24,936 bases of DNA, taken from contig DIYS01000061.1 of assembly GCA_002429115.1 (NCBI GenBank), positions 1-24,936 of the forward strand, read 5' to 3'. Position numbers and translations under genes: made by a program. The notes beneath the pieces were generated by a model. That model searched no databases. It saw only the letters and a program-made list of their open reading frames with translations, and was not told where the DNA came from. The stretch is from Saccharicrinis sp. UBA6048. Its GTDB lineage: Bacteria; Bacteroidota; Bacteroidia; Bacteroidales; Marinilabiliaceae. Shown one piece after another: positions 16,088 through 22,318 of the stretch; position 1 is the stretch's first letter, and every line of letters begins with the position of its first letter.

Positions 16088-16903
16088 ATGATTAACAAAC
16101 ACTTTTTCCCAACCAGACTCAATCGGATAAAACAATTACTGACTTTACTTACACTTTCAATTATACTTACACTGTCAGGTTGTATTCCGCAAAAAGAAAT
16201 AGTGCTTCTACAGGATTACAGTTCAGAAAAGGATTATGAAAATCCTTACGCCCCAAATACGAATATAACTGATAAGTATTTTCTACAGCCTAACGATTAT
16301 TTATTTATAGATGTTTCTACCCCACAACCTGAATTATCTGAGTTTTTTAATCAATCTAAAACAAACAGATCGAACAACCAACGGAACGAAAATTTCTTTT
16401 ACTACCAGATTGATGACTCGATGAATATTGATTTTCCTTACGTAGGTAAGATCAATTTTGAAGGCTGCAATGTTAAAATGGGTAAGGCCAAGGTACAAGA
16501 AGCATTGGAACCATTTCTAAAAAAATATAGCCTGACTTTTAAATTGGCGTCTAACACATTTACTGCTTTGGGCGAGTTCAGAAAGCAAGGCGTTATCGTG
16601 ATGCAAAAAGAGCAAATCACAATTTTTGAAGCTGTTGCTATGGCAGGTGGTGTCACACCATTTGGTAAGCAAAGACAATTAAAACTGACCAGACAATTGC
16701 CTGATGGACCTGTTACTTACACCATTAACCTAACGGATAAAAACATTATTAACTCGGAGTTTTATTACATCTATCCGAATGACCTATTGTACGTACGTCC
16801 TATGAAAGCCAAGCAACTGGGTATTGGCGAATCATTCTCAATAGGTATTATTACAACACTTCTTGCACTTTATTTAACCGTACAAACAATCGTTTCTAAT
16901 TAA
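16088..16903 (+). CDS. Wza-like polysaccharide export lipoprotein
   Basis: A 271-residue outer-membrane polysaccharide export protein. The signal ends in LTLSGC with the lipidated cysteine at 32. A poly_export domain begins with YFLQPNDYLFIDV (about 64-76), and a SLBB-like domain follows around 155-210 (ALGEFRKQGVIVMQKEQ, then AVAMAGGVTPFG). Residues about 247-266 are hydrophobic and form the C-terminal membrane helix seen in Bacteroidota Wza relatives. It should form a channel for exopolysaccharide or capsule across the outer membrane, working with the Wzc-like protein encoded five bases downstream. It is shorter than E. coli Wza, as is usual in Bacteroidota. No glycosyltransferase, Wzx or Wzy gene is in the window. 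Confidence 0.9.
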   Translation: MINKHFFPTRLNRIKQLLTLLTLSIILTLSGCIPQKEIVLLQDYSSEKDYENPYAPNTNITDKYFLQPNDYLFIDVSTPQPELSEFFNQSKTNRSNNQRNENFFYYQIDDSMNIDFPYVGKINFEGCNVKMGKAKVQEALEPFLKKYSLTFKLASNTFTALGEFRKQGVIVMQKEQITIFEAVAMAGGVTPFGKQRQLKLTRQLPDGPVTYTINLTDKNIINSEFYYIYPNDLLYVRPMKAKQLGIGESFSIGIITTLLALYLTVQTIVSN

Positions 16904-16908
16904 TACTT

Positions 16909-19296
16909 ATGTCAGTAGAAAATAACCAACAACCTAATAACAACCTTTTCAATCTCGACATAAAGCGTTTTGTACACGATATTATTCAATATTGGTGGTT
17001 GTTTGCTATTACATTGCCCATTAGTGTATTCAGTGTATTTATGGCGCATAGATACATTCAGCCGGTATACCGGGCAACAATAACTCTATTAATGGAGGAA
17101 CGTGGTGACATTATGCCACAATCTGATATTATGCAAGGATTTGGCCTGACTCCGGGACAACGGAGTGTTGATAATCAGATCGCTATACTTACTTCCTGGG
17201 ACATTGTGCAACAAACAATCGATCAACTGGACTTTCATGTGAGTTATTTTGCTGAAGGACGCCTGAAGCACACAGAAATGTATGGTAATACAAATTACAT
17301 TGTTGAGTTTGACCCATCGCATCAGCAGATCATTAATACGCCCATTAATATTATCCCCATCAATGATAAAAAATGTAAAATAGTGATTGATGCTGAAGAG
17401 GCATCAACAACTGTTTATGAAGGAGACAATAAAGGTGGTAGTATTGGCCCTTTACAATTTGAGCAAATCATTAACTACAATGAATGGCTGACAACCCCTT
17501 GGGCATCGTTTAAGATTGTGCCAAAGACATACTTATCTACCTCAGGCATTGGCCAGTATTTTGTTTTTAACAGTCTCTCTGAATTAGCCAGTCGCTATAA
17601 ATCTAAAATAGCAGCACAACTACCAACAGAAGGCTCATCCATTGTTAAAGTATCAATTACGGGTAAAAACAATCATAAAAATCAGGTATTCCTAAATAAG
17701 CTTGCACAGGTTTTTATTGCCAACAACCTGATGCAAAAAAATCTGATTGCAACCAATACCATCGACTTCATTAGTCAACAACTTGTAGTAATTGCCGATA
17801 CTCTTAAATTAACAGGCTCTGAGCTAAGCCAGTTCAGGACTAACAATCGAATTCAAAGTGTATCTGCAAAAGCTGAGTATTTATTTACCGGCATGCAGGA
17901 CCTTGAGCAAAAGCTCACCGAACTGGAAATCAAACGAAGCTATTACCTCTACCTGCAAGAGTATTTCTCAGAGGAAATAACGCCTGAACATGTTTTAGCA
18001 CCAGCTATGTATGAGATCGAGAATGCACTGTTGGGCGAGCAGATCAAAACCATCATGGAGCTAAATTCTCAGCGCTTATCAATCATCGGGTCATACGGAC
18101 AAGAAAACAACTTAGCCAACAAAGATCTCGAAAACCAGATTGAAATAGCACGCAAAACGCTATTAAAAACTATTAATAGCCAGCTTAAAGTTTTTGAAAG
18201 CAATAAAGAGCGGCTTCTGGCTGAGAAAGAAAAGAGCGAAAGTGAATTATATGGTTTGCCGGAAACAGAGCGCCGCTTGCTTGGTATTGAAAGAAAGTTT
18301 GAACTGAGTAATGAGGTCTATACCTTTTTACTACGCAAACAATCCGAAGCCCAGATTCAAAAAGCTTCTAACACACCGGATCATAAAATATTAGAAAGTG
18401 CCAGATATAACGGACAGGTATCACCCAACAAATCAGGCAACCAGAAAAAAGCCCTTTTACTGGGGATAATAATTCCATTGGTATTTTTAGCACTTAAGCA
18501 GTTACTAAACAATAAAGTCATTGATGCGGATGATATTGAACGAATCACATCCTTGCCGATAATCGGAAATATCATTCACAATATTAATGAAGAAAGCAAC
18601 GTGGTTGATGCTCACCCAAAGTCTGTGGTAACAGAAACCTTTCGACGGGTTAGAACGCGCATTGACTTTTTAACCAAAGGCATTGAAGCTCCCGTAATAG
18701 GTATTACATCATCCATGCCGGGTGAAGGCAAAACGTTTTGCGCGCTGAACTTAGCGGCAGCTTTTGCACTTAGCGGTAAAAAAACAGTGCTGCTTGGCTT
18801 TGATATGAGAAAGCCAGGCATGAATAAAATCTTCAATTCGCATAAGGAAACTGGCCTTTCAAATTACCTGATTGGAAAAGCTGATCTCAATGATATTAAA
18901 CTAGAATCGGGACAGGAAAACCTGACACTTATTCCGTCCGGTATAATCCCGCCGAACCCTTCAGAATTAATCAGTTCGGATAAAACAGAGCAGCTTATTT
19001 CTGAGCTGAAACAACAATTTGATATTATCGTTATCGATACGCCTCCAATGGGCATTGTTTCTGATCCATATCTTCTGGCACGCCATACTGACTCGTTAGT
19101 ATTTCTTGTTCGTCAGTTGCATACCATTAAACCTGTATTGGCGCAAACCTTAAAAAACATGCAGGACGAAGGCATTAATAATGTTGGCCTTTTATTGAAT
19201 GATATCCACATCAAACGCAACCGATATGGTTATGGATACAGCTACGGCTACGGTTATGGCTACGGTTATGGTCACGGTTACTACGATGAGCAATAA
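16909..19296 (+). CDS. Wzc-like polysaccharide co-polymerase with tyrosine kinase domain
   Basis: A 795-residue bacterial tyrosine kinase of the Wzc type. Order: N-terminal Wzz domain with a membrane helix at about 29-50, a long periplasmic part with coiled coil (about 290-480), PETERRLL (451-458), a second membrane helix (about 514-533), then the cytoplasmic BY-kinase. The kinase has the EX2RX2R oligomerisation motif (E576, R579, R582), Walker A SSMPGEGKT (601-609), Walker A' LLGFDMRKP (628-636) and Walker B IIVIDTPP (706-713). The tail 773-792 is a run of alternating Gly and Tyr, the autophosphorylation cluster. It controls polymer length and export with the Wza-like partner. The stop is only 23 bases from an inverted-repeat element, so the operon may have been cut here. 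Confidence 0.93.
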   Translation: MSVENNQQPNNNLFNLDIKRFVHDIIQYWWLFAITLPISVFSVFMAHRYIQPVYRATITLLMEERGDIMPQSDIMQGFGLTPGQRSVDNQIAILTSWDIVQQTIDQLDFHVSYFAEGRLKHTEMYGNTNYIVEFDPSHQQIINTPINIIPINDKKCKIVIDAEEASTTVYEGDNKGGSIGPLQFEQIINYNEWLTTPWASFKIVPKTYLSTSGIGQYFVFNSLSELASRYKSKIAAQLPTEGSSIVKVSITGKNNHKNQVFLNKLAQVFIANNLMQKNLIATNTIDFISQQLVVIADTLKLTGSELSQFRTNNRIQSVSAKAEYLFTGMQDLEQKLTELEIKRSYYLYLQEYFSEEITPEHVLAPAMYEIENALLGEQIKTIMELNSQRLSIIGSYGQENNLANKDLENQIEIARKTLLKTINSQLKVFESNKERLLAEKEKSESELYGLPETERRLLGIERKFELSNEVYTFLLRKQSEAQIQKASNTPDHKILESARYNGQVSPNKSGNQKKALLLGIIIPLVFLALKQLLNNKVIDADDIERITSLPIIGNIIHNINEESNVVDAHPKSVVTETFRRVRTRIDFLTKGIEAPVIGITSSMPGEGKTFCALNLAAAFALSGKKTVLLGFDMRKPGMNKIFNSHKETGLSNYLIGKADLNDIKLESGQENLTLIPSGIIPPNPSELISSDKTEQLISELKQQFDIIVIDTPPMGIVSDPYLLARHTDSLVFLVRQLHTIKPVLAQTLKNMQDEGINNVGLLLNDIHIKRNRYGYGYSYGYGYGYGYGHGYYDEQ
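19223..19284 (+). repeat. GGTTAY hexamer tract coding the Tyr-Gly tail of the Wzc-like kinase
   Basis: About nine consecutive copies of a six-base word (GG, then C or T, then TAT or TAC, with one AGC and one CAC replacement) encode the alternating Tyr-Gly tail. Gain or loss of one unit would keep the frame and change the number of phosphorylatable tyrosines. Confidence 0.7.
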
Positions 19297-19319
19297 TTAA
19301 TTTCTATCGATGTGATATA

Positions 19320-19514
19320 GAAACTGTTTAAGTTTTATCCTTTGGCTTATCTTGGCGACTTAAGCGCTCATACTTCTGCAAAAATTCTTTAAATAGTGGT
19401 GCTATTCGCATCATTTTTGCCTTGTATGAGGTACGATAGCCATCGTACTTAATTAGCTTTGCTGAACGTTGTTTCATCCAAACTAACTCACAAAAACAAA
19501 ATTTAAACAGTTTC
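19320..19514 (-). mobile_element. 195-base inverted-repeat cassette (MITE or internally deleted IS)
   Basis: Left end 19320-19336 (GAAACTGTTTAAGTTTT) and right end 19498-19514 are inverted repeats agreeing at 16 of 17 positions, a layout typical of DDE-transposon ends. The interior encodes one small minus-strand ORF (19328-19477) whose stop lies inside the left repeat. No clear target-site duplication was found in the flanks. A parent IS family was not identified. Confidence 0.6.
19328..19477 (-). CDS. 49-residue basic ORF inside the inverted-repeat cassette
   Basis: ATG at 19477 opens a 49-codon frame ending in TAA at 19328-19330, within the left inverted repeat. The product is small and rich in Lys and Arg, starting MKQRSAKLIKYDGYRTSYK and ending RLSRQDKPKDKT, with a probable amphipathic helix near APLFKEFLQKYERL. 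It fills almost the entire element. It may be a fused remnant of a transposase left by an in-frame internal deletion, or a genuine small protein carried by the element. No family was recognised and expression is unproven. Confidence 0.4.
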   Translation of the reverse strand: MKQRSAKLIKYDGYRTSYKAKMMRIAPLFKEFLQKYERLSRQDKPKDKT

Positions 19515-19521
19515 TTAGAAT

Positions 19522-19655
19522 AATAGTTCGTTAGTTTTTAGGCAGAAGGCAGTAGTTCAAATCGTATATCTTTAAATATCAAAATATTACAAGAACAATC
19601 GCTTAAACCATTCTCTTCTGACAATCAATAACTTACAAAACTTTAACGAACTATT
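19522..19655. repeat. 134-base element with perfect 12-base inverted ends
   Basis: AATAGTTCGTTA (19522-19533) and TAACGAACTATT (19644-19655) are perfect inverted repeats; pairing continues with a two-base offset into GTTTT/AAAAC. It starts eight bases after the preceding cassette. The interior includes a GGCAGTAGTT word (19548-19557). It could be a second non-autonomous element or one long hairpin. Confidence 0.5.
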
Positions 19656-19860
19656 GTGGAAAGGAGAGCATAATTATTGGACTGCCCTGCTTCAAAGTCA
19701 AAAGCTTTAATCATTTTTACGCAGCAACCCACCTTATTTGCAAATAAGTGCATTGCGCCAACGCATTACCCCATCCCTAAATAGCAATGGTGAGCAAAAA
19801 ACATTAAGTGATGCACTAAAAAAATTGGGTAATGCGACTTTTTACCCGTTCATTCCATAA
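19576..19860 (+). pseudogene. Possible decayed ORF with one in-frame stop
   Basis: One plus frame is open from 19576, interrupted only by TAA at 19708-19710, and ends at TAA 19858-19860, about 94 codons. The conceptual product has protein-like stretches such as LWKGEHNYWTALLQSQKL before the stop and QISALRQRITPSLN and LSDALKKLGNATFYPF after it. There is no good start codon and no recognised family. The end coincides exactly with the start of the phased repeat array. Chance openness in AT-rich DNA is a serious alternative. Confidence 0.2.
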
Positions 19861-20032
19861 TTGAAGTGGGGTACCTGCGTTTTTGAAGTACCTCTATCCA
19901 TTAATGAAGTACCCCCTATGCGGTTTTGAAGTGGGTTCATCAGGCATTTTATCCGGTGTTTACATCTTTTTTGCTCAGTGATGCATCTTAGTAAGTACCT
20001 CATTGTATATTTGAAGTACCCTTCACCATAAA
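19861..20032 (+). repeat. Phased array of GAAGTACC / GAAGTGGG words, 21-22-base period
   Basis: TTGAAGT-type words begin at 19861, 19883, 19904, 19926, then (as GTAAGTACC) at 19991, and again at 20011. The conserved AAGT steps are 22, 21, 22, 64 (three periods) and 21 bases. Words end in GTACC or GTGGG. The second and fourth are both preceded by TGCG(T/G)TTT, so units may be paired. Two period positions in the middle lack the word. This is the layout of multi-site protein binding, as at IS21, Tn7 or Mu-type ends, but no transposase is linked. Confidence 0.55.
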
Positions 20033-20043
20033 AAATGCGAAAA

Positions 20044-20092
20044 GCGGTACTCCAGAAGCACCCCGCTACCGCGCGTGTCCTCACGCGTGGTT
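20044..20092. repeat. Two abutting hairpins
   Basis: First hairpin 20044-20068: AGCGG pairs with CCGCT around 15 bases that include a GGT/ACC alternative. Second hairpin 20069-20092: ACCGCGCGTG pairs with CACGCGTGGT over ten positions (one G-T) around TCCT. They touch without a gap and are much more GC-rich than their surroundings. The layout is REP/BIME-like. It is not a terminator in either direction because no T-run follows. Confidence 0.6.
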
Positions 20093-20172
20093 AGACTTAA
20101 AAAGTGTGCGTATCTGCGATATCAGCTCTTTATTTCAAAAATTTAAATCGAACTCGCGCGTTATTAGCACAA

Positions 20173-20205
20173 AAAAGGCCTGAACATCAAATGCCCAGAC
20201 CTTTT
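20173..20205 (-). terminator. Terminator of the methylmalonyl-CoA decarboxylase operon
   Basis: AAAAGGCCTG (20173-20182) pairs with CAGACCTTTT (20196-20205); in minus-strand RNA all ten positions pair (one G-U) and six T residues follow. It begins 24 bases after the stop of the beta-subunit gene. Confidence 0.85.
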
Positions 20206-20228
20206 ATATATTCTTAAAATGTATTCTT

Positions 20229-21479
20229 TTACATCAGGAAAGATAACAGAATACCAGCTGCAACAGCCGAACCAATCACACCAGATACGTTAGGTGCCAT
20301 GGCATGCATTAGCAAGTGGTTATTCGGGTCATTCTTTAATCCTTCGTGCTGAACCACACGCGCTGAATCAGGTACCGCCGAAACACCAGCTGCACCAATC
20401 AATGGATTAATTTTGTTGTCGCCTTTAAGGAATACGTTCATTAAACGAGCGAAAATCAATCCTCCTGCAGTGGCTACCATAAACGAAACAGCACCTAATC
20501 CAAATATCTTCATTGAAGCTGTTGTCAGGAAGTAATCTGCCTGAGTGGATGCACCAACGGTAATACCTAATAAGATCGTAACAATATTGATCATTGAGTT
20601 ACGCGCTGTATCAGCCAAACGCTCTGTTACACCAGACTCTTTTAATAGGTTTCCGAAGAATAACATACCCAATAGTGGCAATGCTGAAGGCGATATAAAG
20701 GTTGTCAATAACAAACCAATAATCGGGAACATGATTTTCTCAGTTTTAGAAACGGCACGCGGCGGCTTCATTTTGATCAAACGCTCCTTCTTAGGAATAA
20801 TCAATCGCATAATTGGTGGCTGAATCACAGGCACTAATGCCATGTATGAGTAGGCCGCAATTGCAATTGCTCCCATTAAGGTTGGCGCCAGTTTTGAAGA
20901 AAGGAAAATCGCCGTAGGTCCGTCTGCACCACCGATAATACCAATTGCACCCGCTTCCTGCGGTGTAAAGCCCATTGCTGATGCGCCTAAGAAAGTAGCA
21001 AAAATACCTACCTGAGCTGCTGCTCCTAAAATCATCAACTTTGGATTGGATATCAGTGAAGAGAAATCTGTCATCGCACCAATACCTAAGAAGATAAGTG
21101 GTGGATAAACCCCCTGTTGAACACCGAAATAAAGATAATTCAATACTGAACCTTCTTCATACAAACCAATTTTGTAACCATCTAAAAACGGCACATTACC
21201 TAAGATGACACCAGTACCAATCGGCACTAATAAAAGCGGTTCGTAATCGTATTTAATAGCCAGAAAAATAAAGAACAAACCGACACCAATCATTATAAAA
21301 TTGGTAAAATGCGCATTAGCAAAACCGGTAAAGTTCCAGAATGTTTCAAGCCCTTTTGATGCATGATCTACAAATGTTTCAGCACCTGGTCCGGCAGCAA
21401 AGGCTTCAAATCCTCCACCGACAAACTGCAGGCTAAACAGTAATGACATGACACCAAAAAGAGTGATAAATCTTTTCAT
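20229..21479 (-). CDS. mmdB: Na+-translocating decarboxylase beta subunit (methylmalonyl-CoA decarboxylase/OadB family)
   Basis: The integral membrane subunit that removes CO2 from carboxybiotin and couples this to Na+ export. The 416 residues include many membrane segments, the conserved GGADGPTAIF with the Na+-site aspartate D186, and NPLIGAAGVSAVPDSARV with N358 and S367, equivalent to the N/S pair known from the Klebsiella oxaloacetate decarboxylase beta subunit. An N-terminal 29-residue signal-like extension (ends near AFAAG) precedes the usual start, as in other Bacteroidota homologues. Last gene of the mce-alpha-gamma-biotin carrier-beta group and followed by the operon terminator. Substrate choice is set by the alpha subunit; the neighbouring mce makes methylmalonyl-CoA likely. 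Confidence 0.94.
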   Translation of the reverse strand: MKRFITLFGVMSLLFSLQFVGGGFEAFAAGPGAETFVDHASKGLETFWNFTGFANAHFTNFIMIGVGLFFIFLAIKYDYEPLLLVPIGTGVILGNVPFLDGYKIGLYEEGSVLNYLYFGVQQGVYPPLIFLGIGAMTDFSSLISNPKLMILGAAAQVGIFATFLGASAMGFTPQEAGAIGIIGGADGPTAIFLSSKLAPTLMGAIAIAAYSYMALVPVIQPPIMRLIIPKKERLIKMKPPRAVSKTEKIMFPIIGLLLTTFISPSALPLLGMLFFGNLLKESGVTERLADTARNSMINIVTILLGITVGASTQADYFLTTASMKIFGLGAVSFMVATAGGLIFARLMNVFLKGDNKINPLIGAAGVSAVPDSARVVQHEGLKNDPNNHLLMHAMAPNVSGVIGSAVAAGILLSFLM

Positions 21480-21515
21480 AATTAATTATTTACAATGAAA
21501 TGAATTCAGTAAGAA

Positions 21516-21941
21516 CTATTCCATTTCAATTAAAACATCGTTTTGTAATACAGCATCTCCAACAGACACTTTAATAGAAGCAATGGTACCATCCTTTTCG
21601 GCCAGTACATTGTTTTCCATTTTCATGGCTTCCATCACTAACAAAACATCACCCTTCTTAACAGCATCACCTTCACTAACCAACACTTTGAAAATATTAC
21701 CAGGAAGAGGAGCATTCACTTTCACACCAGCACCACCGGCGCTTTTGGTAATGAATCCTTCGCCTTGCTTACGCTGAACTGGTTTACGAACCAATTTTGG
21801 CGTTTTAGCCTTCTTTACTTCCTGATGAATCTCAACTTCATATTGTGTTCCGTTTACATCTAATTGAGCAATATTCTCCTCAATATCTTTCAGATGAACG
21901 TCGTATTTGTTACCTCTAATGGTAAAACTAAACTTTTTCAT
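21516..21941 (-). CDS. mmdC: Biotin carboxyl carrier subunit of the decarboxylase
   Basis: A 141-residue biotin carrier protein. The C-terminal biotinyl domain (about 72-141) holds the canonical VMEAMKMEN with biotinylated K107, preceded by NAPLPGNIFKVLVSEGD and followed by GTIASIKVSVGDAV. The N-terminal 45 residues form a small beta domain, and a basic Lys/Arg/Pro linker joins the two. It shuttles CO2 from the carboxyltransferase (alpha) to the membrane beta subunit. It lies six bases after the gamma-like subunit gene and 36 bases before the beta-subunit gene. Confidence 0.94.
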   Translation of the reverse strand: MKKFSFTIRGNKYDVHLKDIEENIAQLDVNGTQYEVEIHQEVKKAKTPKLVRKPVQRKQGEGFITKSAGGAGVKVNAPLPGNIFKVLVSEGDAVKKGDVLLVMEAMKMENNVLAEKDGTIASIKVSVGDAVLQNDVLIEME

Positions 21942-21947
21942 GTCCTC

Positions 21948-22307
21948 TTATCTGGGGAAATTAACATTGTTAAAACTATACACTTTCGAACTCCATGGAG
22001 AGTAACGCTTTCTCACTTGTTTAATAGTTATAACGTTACTTTCTTCATCATGTAACTCATTAAAGTACAGATGCAGTGCCATTGCTATTGCTGCATTAGT
22101 TTCGCCGGTAATAACCAACTTGTCATCGGCCAGCTCTTCAACAGCAACATCTTTGTTCTTCTTTCTTAGTATTCTTCTTAAGTTCCAGTTTAATACTTTT
22201 GGAAGAGTCAGAAAAACACCAATCAGAAACACCAACGCCACAAAAACAATAAACCATCCCAAAACAGTAATGGTCCAAGTCATCGAATCAACGATTAATA
22301 AATTCAT
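21948..22307 (-). CDS. OadG-like gamma/delta subunit of the decarboxylase
   Basis: A 119-residue protein with one N-terminal membrane helix (about 10-36, TITVLGWFIVFVALVFLIGVF) and a cytoplasmic tail, the architecture of OadG/MmdD subunits that hold the complex together at the membrane. The family opening WTITVLGWFIVFVALV and the segment GETNAAIAMALHLYFNELHD near 69-88 match Bacteroidota versions. It sits 11 bases downstream of the alpha-subunit gene and six bases before the biotin carrier. Sequence conservation in this family is low, so the call rests partly on position. Confidence 0.88.
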   Translation of the reverse strand: MNLLIVDSMTWTITVLGWFIVFVALVFLIGVFLTLPKVLNWNLRRILRKKNKDVAVEELADDKLVITGETNAAIAMALHLYFNELHDEESNVITIKQVRKRYSPWSSKVYSFNNVNFPR

Positions 22308-22318
22308 TTCTCTGTGGT

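Larger units (their letters stand above)
19297..20228. other. 932-base gene-poor region packed with repeats
   Basis: Between the Wzc-like gene and the convergent decarboxylase operon. In order it holds a 195-base inverted-repeat cassette, a 134-base inverted-repeat element, a possible decayed ORF, a 21-22-base-phased repeat array, twin hairpins and the decarboxylase operon terminator. Further perfect inverted repeats are CGCATTACCC (19762-19771) with GGGTAATGCG (19827-19836) and TGAGCAAAAAA (19791-19801) with TTTTTTGCTCA (19967-19977); AGTGATGCA is a direct repeat at 19807 and 19977. No intact transposase is present. Confidence 0.75.

Noticed and set aside
19997..20022. Rolling-circle or plasmid origin based on iteron-like words
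   Set aside because: The window is otherwise clearly chromosomal and no replication initiator gene is adjacent.
19861..20032. CRISPR-like repeat array
   Set aside because: Words are only 8-10 bases, diverge between copies, and the 11-14 bases between them are too short for spacers; no cas genes are present.
19842..20084. 80-codon open frame on the minus strand covering the repeat array
   Set aside because: It runs through the phased array and the twin hairpins, its product has no domain-like pattern, and its periodic wording comes from the DNA repeat. Treated as non-coding.
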